Assembly: GCF_002914585.1 (NCBI RefSeq)
Contig: NZ_PDDM01000025.1
Coordinates: forward strand, 22,869-86,868
DNA length: 64,000 nt
Direction of reading: 5' to 3'
Source: Pseudanabaena sp. BC1403
Lineage (GTDB): Bacteria > Cyanobacteriota > Cyanobacteriia > Pseudanabaenales > Pseudanabaenaceae
Numbering within the stretch: the stretch's first letter is position 1; every line of letters starts with the position of its first letter. Made by a program: the position numbers and the translations under genes. The notes beneath the pieces were generated by a model, which did not search any database, was not told the origin of the DNA, and saw only the letters and a program-made list of their open reading frames with translations. Positions 27,212 through 35,600 of the stretch are shown here, one piece after another.

Positions 27212-27264
27212 AAACCCAATATTTGGTGAGGCGGGCTTCGCCCGCCTCACCAAATATTGGGTTT
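27212..27264 (+). terminator. dnaB terminator
   Basis: Perfect 24-base arms (core TTGGTGAGGCGGG, loop CTTCG) followed by a T-rich tract, 7 bases past the dnaB stop. Confidence 0.85.
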
Positions 27265-27320
27265 TATTTAGAGATATAATTTAGATAAGCTCAACTATAG
27301 CTAGACTATCTAACTACTCT

Positions 27321-27905
27321 ATGCAGAAACTTGGACAGCATTCGGATCCAATTACCTTAGTTATCTCAGAAGTTGTTGAACCACATCTCATAGAAGAATA
27401 TGAAACTTGGACAAAAGGAATTAATCAATCAGCTCAGCAGTTTGAGGGCTTTATGGGGGTTGAAATCATTCGTCCTCGCGATCATCAATATCCAGAGTAT
27501 GTAGTTATAGTTAAATTTGACAACTATGCTCATTGTAAAAACTGGCTTACTTCAACTATTTATCAACAATGGATGAAAAGATCTCAAGAGTTTATCTCTA
27601 AGCGATCGCAACAACACCAACAAAATGGTTTAGAACTATGGTTTACCCTACCTAAGAGCAAATCAGGAAATCCAATTGAGCCCCCGTATTACAAACAAGT
27701 AATTATTGGTGTGATTACAGTTTATCCCCTGATTTTGCTCGCAAACTTGCTCTTAACTCCATTTTTGCAAGGACTACCACCATTATTAAGCTTGCTAATT
27801 TCTGTGATTTTTATATCTGCTTTACTGTCCTATCCAGTTATGCCATATACAACTAAAATACTAGCCTTTTGGCTCTATCCCTCATCCCAAAAACGAGGTA
27901 AATGA
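27321..27905 (+). CDS. ABM-domain protein with two C-terminal membrane helices
   Basis: The 194-residue protein starts with an antibiotic-biosynthesis-monooxygenase-type ferredoxin-like fold (residues 8-100: VVEPHLIEEYETWTKGINQ, FEGFMGVEIIRPRD, YVVIVKFDNYAHCKNWLTS). It ends in two hydrophobic helices (about 127-150 and 155-175), so the domain probably sits on the cytoplasmic face of a membrane. Family members range from heme oxygenases to quinol monooxygenases; no substrate can be named. A terminator follows directly. Confidence 0.75.
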   Translation: MQKLGQHSDPITLVISEVVEPHLIEEYETWTKGINQSAQQFEGFMGVEIIRPRDHQYPEYVVIVKFDNYAHCKNWLTSTIYQQWMKRSQEFISKRSQQHQQNGLELWFTLPKSKSGNPIEPPYYKQVIIGVITVYPLILLANLLLTPFLQGLPPLLSLLISVIFISALLSYPVMPYTTKILAFWLYPSSQKRGK

Positions 27906-27951
27906 AAAAGAAAGTAAATAAAACATTCAATAACTCATTTACTTTCTTTTT
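27905..27951 (+). terminator. terminator after the ABM-domain gene
   Basis: AAAAAGAAAGTAAAT and ATTTACTTTCTTTTT arms with a 17-base loop and T-rich tail start at the stop codon. Confidence 0.7.
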
Positions 27952-28108
27952 ATTTTATTCGCGATCGTAATATTTAGGCTTTATAATTGCTTTGTAATAA
28001 TAATTACAGCAATTTACGATCAAAAAAGCATAATAAACTTTTAAAAAAGTTATTTGTTCGGGATTGAAATCTAAGCGCTGTAAAACAAACAACTTTGATG
28101 AGGGATGA

Positions 28109-28945
28109 ATGGTAAACATTGGTTATCACACGGCAAAGATCCAAGGTAAATTTCTCAGATCCGTCTACAAATCTAGCCTTTCAAGTTTAGTGAGTTTCCC
28201 GATCGCCCAAAAGCGCCAAGTCCCTATTAAGGTTTATGCCCTATCCTGTGAAAGAGATTTACCTGAGCAAGTAGCCAGTCTTCGCTCTTTCCTTCGTCAT
28301 GTGGGAATTCCTAAAGCATTTACGATCATGTCTGATGGAAGTTATACGGATGAGAGTATTAAATTGCTGCGTCGCGTGCATCCCTGTGTAGATGTTCAAC
28401 TTCTGACCAACTTCCAAAGAGATAATTTGCCACAATCTGTCTATGATTACGCATCTCAGCAGGCTATGGGCAAAAAATTAGCGGCACTAATGTCCATTCC
28501 CATTGATGAAGCAACACTTTACACAGATTCAGATATTTTGTTCTTTCGAGGAGCGTCAGATTTAGCTGACTTAGCGGCTTCAGAGGATCCACATACCTAT
28601 TATTTACCCGACTGCAAAAACTCTCTAGACAAACGACTCATTTATGAGGATATCGAACAGCAAAATCCAATTAATGCTGGATTTATTCTATTCAAAAAAG
28701 CCCTAGATTGGGATGAATCCATACAAAGATTGGCTAGCCTGAAAGAGCCTCCAAATTATTTTTCTGAACAAACAATTGTCAATCTAACGATTAAACGTAA
28801 TAACGGCATTGCTTTGGATAGCAAAAAATATATAATGAATGTTGATGATCAGTTTATATATTCCGACAAGTTTGACACTAAGCAATTAGCAATGCGGCAC
28901 TACGTTAGCGATATCAGACATAAATTCTGGTTAAATGTTATTTAG
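28109..28945 (+). CDS. GT8-like putative glycosyltransferase
   Basis: The 278-residue protein resembles nucleotide-diphospho-sugar transferases of the GT-A fold. VPIKVYALSCERDLPEQVASL and the DxD-type motif ATLYTDSDILFF (metal and sugar-nucleotide binding) are followed by NAGFILFKKALDWDES and EQTIVNLTI. The donor and acceptor are unknown. A purine-rich GAGGGATGA precedes the ATG. Its last 15 bases overlap tail-to-tail with the next gene on the opposite strand, with no terminator between them. Confidence 0.72.
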   Translation: MVNIGYHTAKIQGKFLRSVYKSSLSSLVSFPIAQKRQVPIKVYALSCERDLPEQVASLRSFLRHVGIPKAFTIMSDGSYTDESIKLLRRVHPCVDVQLLTNFQRDNLPQSVYDYASQQAMGKKLAALMSIPIDEATLYTDSDILFFRGASDLADLAASEDPHTYYLPDCKNSLDKRLIYEDIEQQNPINAGFILFKKALDWDESIQRLASLKEPPNYFSEQTIVNLTIKRNNGIALDSKKYIMNVDDQFIYSDKFDTKQLAMRHYVSDIRHKFWLNVI

Positions 28946-30322
28946 ATCAACACTTCTATTACACAATTTATCAAAGATTTTCAAGTAATCTTTTGCTAAA
29001 TATACATAGTCAAGTTCTTTTTGAAGATTAGTACGGTCATATCGTAATGGTGCTCCAGCAAATTTAGCAGATAAAACAGCGTCAATCACTTTGCTCATTG
29101 CCTCAATATCATTTGGTTGTACTAACCAAGTGCCAGATTTTCCATTCAGATAGTTCCAATTCTCTCCTTTAGGAACTGCCGCAAGAATCGGACGATCAGT
29201 AGTGAGATATTCGTAGGTTTTACATGAAATTCGACCGCCTTCAGAGCCATCAAGACGATCAGGTAATGTTATAAATAATAAATCGGCTTGTTTAGATAAC
29301 TTGACGACTTCAGTGTGAGGTAAAGGATCGAAAACCGATACTATATTTGACAGATTATGCAATTCTAAAACTTCTTTAACTATAGATTCTGCACATTTAT
29401 TGCCGTATAGTTTGATCTTGATTTTATCTTTCAAATTAGGATTTTGATCAATTATTTTTTGCACAGCTTTTCCAATAAATACTGGACTAGAAGTACGATA
29501 ATCTATTTCCACTAACTTATAAACACCCAACTCCATCCAAAATCTGTAAATTTTTTTGATTAAGCTGGTCTTCTGAATGGGATCATGAAACTTGTACCAT
29601 CCATTCATACCCCCTGTGTAAACAATTTCAAATGTTTCTTCATTAGTTAATTCTTCAACAGGTAGATTGAAGTCTAACATGTCCGAGCCGCATCGGATTA
29701 AGTGGAACTTTGAATGCTCGGAGAGAGGCTGATTGTTTCTTACTAATTCTAGATTGAATTGAGAAACATAAACTATTGCGTTGGACTGGCGAACATAGAA
29801 TTTTTCTAAGCATAAGTCCAAATAATGGTGTAGCCGACTAGAAGTTGCTGGATGCATGTCAGTACAACTGATTGAGTCGTCCAAGCTAAGGACTAGAGGT
29901 ATACCAGTCAACCACTTCAATGCAATTCCTACCAAAGAACATGAATATGGCATCATGAATACAAAGATTACATCTGGCTTATGTTCTTTAATTAATTGAT
30001 ACCCTTTTAATATTGCAGGTAAAATCCAGAAAATAGCCATGTCAGGCCAGATAAAAAAATATGTAAACTTGTTGAGCTTCAATTTGTTTAAAAAATTAAT
30101 TAGCTTGGCTGGATAGGGATCTTTAACAATTTGAACATTAGTTTTCTCATTCAAAAATCCGTTCTCTGTACTAGTTAATGCAATTACCTGCCAATTTCCC
30201 TGAAACTGTTCTAATAATTTTTTGATTCTATTAGTAAGCGGGTTAATCTTAGGAGGGAAAACATGAGAGATGCATAAAATTTTTCCAGCACTTTGAGGTG
30301 ATGTATGATTTTGACTGCTCAT
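28931..30322 (-). CDS. GT4-type glycosyltransferase
   Basis: The 463-residue GT-B enzyme has N-terminal KILCISHVFPPKINPLTNRI, a middle domain starting FEIVYTGGMNGWYKF, and a C-terminal donor-binding region DLLFITLPDRLDGSEGGRISCKTYEYL with TDRPILAAVPKG. The usual E-x7-E appears only loosely. It probably adds a sugar to a lipid-linked or surface glycan. Its 3' end overlaps the convergent GT8-like gene by 15 bases. The upstream gap holds a family B element. Confidence 0.82.
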   Translation of the reverse strand: MSSQNHTSPQSAGKILCISHVFPPKINPLTNRIKKLLEQFQGNWQVIALTSTENGFLNEKTNVQIVKDPYPAKLINFLNKLKLNKFTYFFIWPDMAIFWILPAILKGYQLIKEHKPDVIFVFMMPYSCSLVGIALKWLTGIPLVLSLDDSISCTDMHPATSSRLHHYLDLCLEKFYVRQSNAIVYVSQFNLELVRNNQPLSEHSKFHLIRCGSDMLDFNLPVEELTNEETFEIVYTGGMNGWYKFHDPIQKTSLIKKIYRFWMELGVYKLVEIDYRTSSPVFIGKAVQKIIDQNPNLKDKIKIKLYGNKCAESIVKEVLELHNLSNIVSVFDPLPHTEVVKLSKQADLLFITLPDRLDGSEGGRISCKTYEYLTTDRPILAAVPKGENWNYLNGKSGTWLVQPNDIEAMSKVIDAVLSAKFAGAPLRYDRTNLQKELDYVYLAKDYLKIFDKLCNRSVDLNNI

Positions 30323-30541
30323 AATATTGCATTCATTATAGATTTTGATTCTTAATTTCTAGGTGCGGGACAAAATGATTCAAAAGCCTTCTCAGTAAAT
30401 CTTTTGACTAAAAAATTTACTGCATAATGTTAGATCAAGAATTTCAGGCGTTTTTACCGTTCTGTTTTTCATTTTTTGTCCTGTAGTTAGACCTAAAATT
30501 AGCATAATATTTAATAAGTTGGCTTACTGAATCTAAGCAAT

Positions 30542-30666
30542 AATTCTCATTTTAACAATTAATTTTTTAAAAGCAAGCCTGAGACTGGCTTTTAAAAAAT
30601 TAATTTGGGGTTGTCCAGTGCCTAGGGCGTTGGACAACCCCAAATTGGTTCTATAAAATGAGAATT
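30542..30666. repeat. MITE-like inverted-repeat element, family B copy 4
   Basis: Perfect outer borders AATTCTCATT and AATGAGAATT flank two inverted repeats (AATTAATTTTTTAAAAGC-type and GGGGTTGTCCA ... TGGACAACCCC). It is the best-preserved copy. It lies in the 394-base gap 30323-30716 between divergent genes; the rest of the gap shows nothing recognisable. Confidence 0.78.
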
Positions 30667-30716
30667 GCTGAAATCTAAGTCAAATAAACTAAACTTAAAT
30701 TGTAAGATGATTGACT

Positions 30717-32720
30717 ATGAGAAGATGTAGTTTTGATATATTTGACACAATTTTAACAAGACCAGTGCTTGATCCAGCAGAAGTTTTCCGTGTTTGTGGG
30801 ACTCGCGCTTTAAAACTCGGATGGCTAACAATTTCTTCTCTTGAATTTCAACATGTGCGCGTCAAGGATAGGGATCGATCTTGCTTGTTTGTTGAAGGCG
30901 GGGAAAACACGCTTGATGAAATTTATCATGAGATTGCAGACACTCTAGGTTTATCTGAAGAGCTAATACATAAACTCAAGGAACTTGAGCTTGAAGTTGA
31001 AAGTAAATATCTTATTCCTGTGCCAAAAGCATACGAAATGATTGAACAAGCAAGGCGATCACATCCCAATGTTTTGTTTCTATCAGATATGTACTTACCC
31101 GAAGCCTTTCTTGAAGAGCGCCTCAAGCAGCATGGCTTTTGGCAAGAAGGCGATCGGCTATATGTATCTTCACAGTTGCGGAAATCCAAGGGGAATGGGG
31201 ATCTGTTTTTAAAAGTACTGGAAGATTTAAGCTTAAAGCCCCAAGATCTTACGCACATTGGCAATAGTTGGCAGCCTGATGTTGCTATGCCTAGATCATT
31301 AGGGATTAATTCTATTTACTTTAATGATGCAAATCCTAATCGCTATGAATTAATACTCCAAAAATATGCCGATGTTACGAATGGAATCACTTCTCTTTGG
31401 GCAGGTATATCTCGCTATACACGCCTAACTAGAGAGACGGGAACTCCAAAAGAATCAATCATTCGAGATATTGCGGCTTCTGTTGCTGCACCGATCTTAA
31501 CAGCCTATACGATTTGGATTTTGCAACAGGCAAAGGCTAAGCAACTCGCCCGCATTTACTTTTTAGCAAGGGATGGGGAAATGTTGCTGCAAATCGCTAA
31601 GGAAATTGCTCCCAAGATTTATCCAGAAGTAGAACTCCGCTATCTATATGTCAGTCGTCAAGCATTGAGAATGCCTGGGCTAACCAAGATTAACAAAGCT
31701 TTTTGGGAATGGATGTTTGATGATACGACTTTTTTTACAATTGATAGTCTGCTTGCCCGAATGTGTCTCGATCGCCAATCTGCCAAGCCGATTTTTGAGC
31801 CGTTGGGCTATCCCGAAGCGTCTTGGCAAAAGGATTTAACGGCAAAAGAAAGAATTTCGCTACGAGCTAAGTTAGAACAGCATCAACCTTTGCAATCATT
31901 AGTTCTCCAAGTGGCTGAACAGAAACGTGAAGTTTTAAAAGCTTATTTGCATCAGGAAAAAATGCTTGATGGACAGGCATTTGGATTGGTTGATGTAGGC
32001 TGGCGTGGCAGTTTGCAAATTTCTCTAGAAAATGCTTTTGAGATATTTGGAACTAGAAATCCTGTCGGTTTCTATTTTGCCTTGGACAAACCAACTGGCG
32101 GACTTAAACATAAAGGAGAAGCACTTGCCTTTTTCTTTAATTTAAATAACTCTGTGGGACTTCGCAATGATATAGACTATCGCTATGTGTCGGCGATGGA
32201 AGTCTTTTGTGCAGGCTGTGAAGGCACAACCCTTGAGTATACTTTGCAAGCTGATGGTTCTGTAGTTCCATTGCTCAAGCATAAAAGTAATGAACCCGCT
32301 CTGGGCTGGGGTCTAAAATCTTTTCAGCAATCCGTGACTGCTTTTGTGCGTCATCTTGTGGAGCGATCGCCTGCTGATTTCTCCTTTGATACTTCTCCAA
32401 AATTATTGCGTGAAGCCTTAGATGAAATGTTTCTTGCTTTTAATAACTCACCAACGCAACAGGAGGCAGAGGCATTCATGGATTGCCCATTTTTTGATGA
32501 TCCCAATGAGCTTTATCATTTTTATTGGGCAATGCCTTTACGCTTAGGTGATGTCATTAAATATGCGATCGCAAAACGTGATGGCTTTAATGTGCATCGC
32601 AATGCATGGAGTGAGGCAAGTCTGCAAGTTAGCTCTCCACTGGTCAAAAAATTAGTACCTTTGGCAATAATCTTACGAAAGCTGCTGAAGCGTTTAAAAA
32701 AATTGCTGTTGCCCAAATAA
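30717..32720 (+). CDS. HAD-superfamily protein, COG5610 type
   Basis: The protein is about 667 residues from ATG 30717 (a TTG two codons upstream is the other option). The N-terminal HAD domain has motif I SFDIFDTILTRP, motif II FLSDMYLP and the acidic motif HIGNSWQPDVAMP, as in the COG5610 group often found in polysaccharide clusters. The remaining 430 residues include YFLARDGEMLLQIAKEI, RYLYVSRQALRMPG and FGLVDVGWRGSLQISLENAF, which recur in this group but have no assigned activity. Its context of glycosyltransferases on both sides suggests surface-glycan metabolism. A Lys-rich tail ends the protein. Confidence 0.78.
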   Translation: MRRCSFDIFDTILTRPVLDPAEVFRVCGTRALKLGWLTISSLEFQHVRVKDRDRSCLFVEGGENTLDEIYHEIADTLGLSEELIHKLKELELEVESKYLIPVPKAYEMIEQARRSHPNVLFLSDMYLPEAFLEERLKQHGFWQEGDRLYVSSQLRKSKGNGDLFLKVLEDLSLKPQDLTHIGNSWQPDVAMPRSLGINSIYFNDANPNRYELILQKYADVTNGITSLWAGISRYTRLTRETGTPKESIIRDIAASVAAPILTAYTIWILQQAKAKQLARIYFLARDGEMLLQIAKEIAPKIYPEVELRYLYVSRQALRMPGLTKINKAFWEWMFDDTTFFTIDSLLARMCLDRQSAKPIFEPLGYPEASWQKDLTAKERISLRAKLEQHQPLQSLVLQVAEQKREVLKAYLHQEKMLDGQAFGLVDVGWRGSLQISLENAFEIFGTRNPVGFYFALDKPTGGLKHKGEALAFFFNLNNSVGLRNDIDYRYVSAMEVFCAGCEGTTLEYTLQADGSVVPLLKHKSNEPALGWGLKSFQQSVTAFVRHLVERSPADFSFDTSPKLLREALDEMFLAFNNSPTQQEAEAFMDCPFFDDPNELYHFYWAMPLRLGDVIKYAIAKRDGFNVHRNAWSEASLQVSSPLVKKLVPLAIILRKLLKRLKKLLLPK

Positions 32721-32724
32721 TTAG

Positions 32725-32763
32725 CCCAATAAGTAAGGTGCATAGCCCACCTTACTTATTGGG
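32725..32763 (+). terminator. terminator after the COG5610 gene
   Basis: CCCAATAAGTAAGGTG and its complement form 16-bp arms with a 7-base loop followed by TTTT, 4 bases past the stop. Confidence 0.8.
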
Positions 32764-32793
32764 TTTTAGGCAGAAGCATTGTAAAATTTGATT

Positions 32794-33924
32794 ATGAGTG
32801 TATCGAGTCAAAATAAAACTATTGATCCAGCCCTTGCTGCGGTGAAGCAACGCCTACAATCAGGTGGTGCATTGCTTCCAGATTCCCCTGAGAACTTGCT
32901 AGAGGTTGTTGGCATCCTCAAAAGCTATGGTGTCGTGCTGGGTGAATATTATCGGAATCTTACCTATATTTCTGAGCATCAGTTTCTCGTATTTTTTCCG
33001 TTTTTAAAGTTCTTTAATGGTGATTTCTCCTTAAGTAAACTCGGTCGCCATTGGTGGCACGATCGCATCAATTTTGAATTTGCCGAATATTGCATGAAAG
33101 CAATGTTTTGGCATGGCGGTGGCGGTCTAGATGCCTATTTAGATTCCGAAGAATTTAAAAAACTTGCCAAGTTAGCGATCGCTGCAAAAGTTGGTCGGAA
33201 TCCATTAACGGCGTTGGTAAATCAATTATTTCCAGATTTTTTGCTAGAGCAGGTGCGATTAATGACCTACTACAGTGCTCTGGGGTATTTTTGGTCATTT
33301 ATGTCGCCGCTGTTTTTAGACTTAAGCGATCGCTATGATCGCGGTGAGATTAAGAGCATTCCCGATGTCGTTCAGCATGTTCAAAATGGTCTAGTTGACA
33401 ACGCTAGTGTGCCTTACATCTATAAAGTATCGATTAATGGCAAAGATTACGAAATCGTACCTGCATCAGCAAATTTGACGTTTCTAATGGATACAGCTGT
33501 GCCCTATGTGGAGGCCGTATTTTTCCGATCTTTCCCATTTCGCGGCACGGTCTCCTACAATGCCCAAGAGCATCAAATTTCTACGGAAATTTCGCAATTC
33601 AATTATGGTGTACTATACGCCGATCATCTACCTGTAGGCGGTGCAGGGATTCCACCTACATTGCTGATGCATGATATGCGACATTTTTTGCCAGACTATT
33701 TACATGAGATTTACAAAAAAGGCGATCGCGGTGAAGAGGATTTGTTGGTCAAGATTTGTCTTTCTTTCCAAAAGTCGATGTTTTGTGTAACTACAGCTGC
33801 TCTGCGCGGTTTAGCACCCCATGCGTTGGAAACTGAAGATCCTCAAGAGAAGCAAGCCAATGACAAATTTCTTGCTCCTTTTTTAGATCGTCTATCGCGA
33901 TCGCGTTTATATACAATTCAATAA
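32794..33924 (+). CDS. CO2-hydration protein of the ChpX/ChpY (CupA/CupB) family
   Basis: These proteins form the carbonic-anhydrase-like subunit of NDH-1MS/NDH-1MS' complexes, which convert CO2 to bicarbonate at the thylakoid membrane. Diagnostic blocks are LGRHWWHDRINFEFAEYC, MFWHGGGGLDAYLD and GGAGIPPTLLMHDMRHF. At 376 residues from ATG 32794 it is closer in length to ChpX/CupB than to the longer CupA, but that is a weak guide. It is unusual in standing alone: no ndhF3/ndhD3 or ndhF4/ndhD4 neighbour is present, and it is bounded by palindromes on both sides. Confidence 0.88.
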   Translation: MSVSSQNKTIDPALAAVKQRLQSGGALLPDSPENLLEVVGILKSYGVVLGEYYRNLTYISEHQFLVFFPFLKFFNGDFSLSKLGRHWWHDRINFEFAEYCMKAMFWHGGGGLDAYLDSEEFKKLAKLAIAAKVGRNPLTALVNQLFPDFLLEQVRLMTYYSALGYFWSFMSPLFLDLSDRYDRGEIKSIPDVVQHVQNGLVDNASVPYIYKVSINGKDYEIVPASANLTFLMDTAVPYVEAVFFRSFPFRGTVSYNAQEHQISTEISQFNYGVLYADHLPVGGAGIPPTLLMHDMRHFLPDYLHEIYKKGDRGEEDLLVKICLSFQKSMFCVTTAALRGLAPHALETEDPQEKQANDKFLAPFLDRLSRSRLYTIQ

Positions 33925-34012
33925 GTTTTTGCTATGCTTTGCGATCAACCCATAACCAATAATTTTTTTTAAAGTCTTGCTTTATATTAAGTAGCTAAGC
34001 ATAAGAAACCTT

Positions 34013-34067
34013 AAAACCCGAAAAGATAAATCGCCCGTGCAGAGGGCGATTTATCTTTTCGGGTTTT
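34013..34067 (+). terminator. palindrome after the CO2-hydration gene
   Basis: Perfect 24-base arms (core AAGATAAATCGCCC, 7-base loop) with flanking T-run; 88 bases past the stop, within the 451-base gap 33925-34375. Confidence 0.75.
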
Positions 34068-34083
34068 AGTTTTGTACAAGAAC

Positions 34084-34190
34084 TTATACCAATTCACAAA
34101 AGTGTGACAACACTTCTGTGAATTAGAAACCAAACCCTGTAAGGGTTTTAAAAGCACAAAATGGCTGCGCCACTTTGTGCTTTGGTATTA
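34084..34190 (-). repeat. 107-bp MITE-like element, family A copy 2
   Basis: Same element as at 16.6 kb in opposite orientation, from TTATACCAA to TTGGTATTA, with all three internal blocks kept. It lies between the terminator and the flavoprotein gene. Confidence 0.85.
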
Positions 34191-34375
34191 CATTTCTATA
34201 GCTACAAAAAATAAAAAAGAGATTTCTTATAGAGTGGCATCTTTTTTCTGGGCTTTTTAATTCATATACACTTGCAATAGCTAAACAAAACTAACCATTC
34301 TTTGAAATAAAGAGCTAAGAAAGAGCTAGAATCTAAAAAGTTTTGTCTGCCTTATTCACCCAAAATACTTATCCT

Positions 34376-35503
34376 ATGTACGACTGCATTGTTGTGGGAG
34401 CAGGCCCATCTGGTGGTTCAGCATCCTATCACTTGGCAAAACGAGGACGCTCAGTTTTGTTGATCGAGAAAGAGAGCCTACCTCGCTACAAACCTTGTGG
34501 TGGTGGTGTTTCGCCAATGGTACAAGAGTGGTTTGACTTTGACTTTTCACCAGCAGTTTCGTTGACAGTCCAACAAATTCGCTACACATGGCAAATGGGC
34601 GATCCTGAACTAGTTGCCCTAGAAACCAAAGAACCCGTCTGGATGGTGCGCCGCGATGTTTTTGATCATTACCTTGTGCAGCAAGCCCAAAAACTAGGGG
34701 TCGAGCTTAGAGATAATACTGGCGTTACTGGCATTGAGTGGAAAAGCGATCGCTGGTTAGTCAAAACTGAAAATGAAGTCTTTGAAGCAAAATATGTGAT
34801 CGCTGCTGATGGGGCAAAAGGCTCTATGGCAAAATGGCTAGGCTTTAAAGAACGCAAACGTCGCATGGGAGCGGCCCTCGAAGTCGAAGCCCCACATCCA
34901 CATCCTGATACTAGTGCCGCTCACTTTGATTTTGGCTCCATTCAAAATGGATATATTTGGAACTTCCCTAAAGCTGACGGATATTCTATCGGTGCAGGGA
35001 CATTTATAGGTGGCGAAAAACAAAATCTGAAGGAGATTGCCGCTAAATATGCTCAGGAATTTGGAATTAATGTAACTTCCATGAAGCAGTTTGGACATCC
35101 GATTTGTCTATGGGATGGCAATCAACCACTGCATACTCAAAATGCTCTTCTTACTGGTGAATCAGCTTGCATTGTCGATCCTTTCACTGCTGAAGGTATT
35201 CGTCCATCGCTCTTAACTGGTATGTATGCAGGTCAAGCGATCGATCAAGCGATCGGTGGTAATACTGATGCGCTCAAGCAATATACCCTCAAAGTCCAAG
35301 AAGAATGGGGTGAGGATATGGTTTGGGCGCAGCGAATTGCCAATATTTTCTATCGTATTCCGAGTTTTGGTTACAAGATGGGAGTAAAACGCCCCAGTGC
35401 CAGTCAGCGCATGGGCAAAATCCTCTGTGGTGAGCTGCGTTACCGCGATGTCGCTGGAGCTGCTATTAAACGACTTACCAAAGGTTTAATCGGGATGAAA
35501 TAA
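34376..35503 (+). CDS. geranylgeranyl-reductase-family FAD oxidoreductase
   Basis: The start is set at ATG 34376, placing the dinucleotide-binding motif IVVGAGPSGGSASYHLA right at the N-terminus; the frame extends 11 codons upstream to a TTG. KPCGGGVSPMV is the family's conserved PCGGG element; LLTGESACIVDPFTAEGI is the second FAD motif. Relatives reduce geranylgeranyl side chains for chlorophyll and tocopherol (ChlP) or isoprenoid lipids; sequence details do not match canonical ChlP enough to name it. Length about 375 residues. A short hairpin follows the stop. Confidence 0.85.
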   Translation: MYDCIVVGAGPSGGSASYHLAKRGRSVLLIEKESLPRYKPCGGGVSPMVQEWFDFDFSPAVSLTVQQIRYTWQMGDPELVALETKEPVWMVRRDVFDHYLVQQAQKLGVELRDNTGVTGIEWKSDRWLVKTENEVFEAKYVIAADGAKGSMAKWLGFKERKRRMGAALEVEAPHPHPDTSAAHFDFGSIQNGYIWNFPKADGYSIGAGTFIGGEKQNLKEIAAKYAQEFGINVTSMKQFGHPICLWDGNQPLHTQNALLTGESACIVDPFTAEGIRPSLLTGMYAGQAIDQAIGGNTDALKQYTLKVQEEWGEDMVWAQRIANIFYRIPSFGYKMGVKRPSASQRMGKILCGELRYRDVAGAAIKRLTKGLIGMK

Positions 35504-35532
35504 AATGAGGTAGCGCAAAGCGCTACCTCATT
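35504..35532 (+). terminator. hairpin after the flavoprotein gene
   Basis: AATGAGGTAGCG and CGCTACCTCATT arms with a short CAAAG loop, directly after the stop codon. Confidence 0.75.
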
Positions 35533-35600
35533 CTTTAAAAGCAAATCATAGAGGCAATTCATGAATTACCTCTACATTTCATAATTGATGCGTAGGTTCT

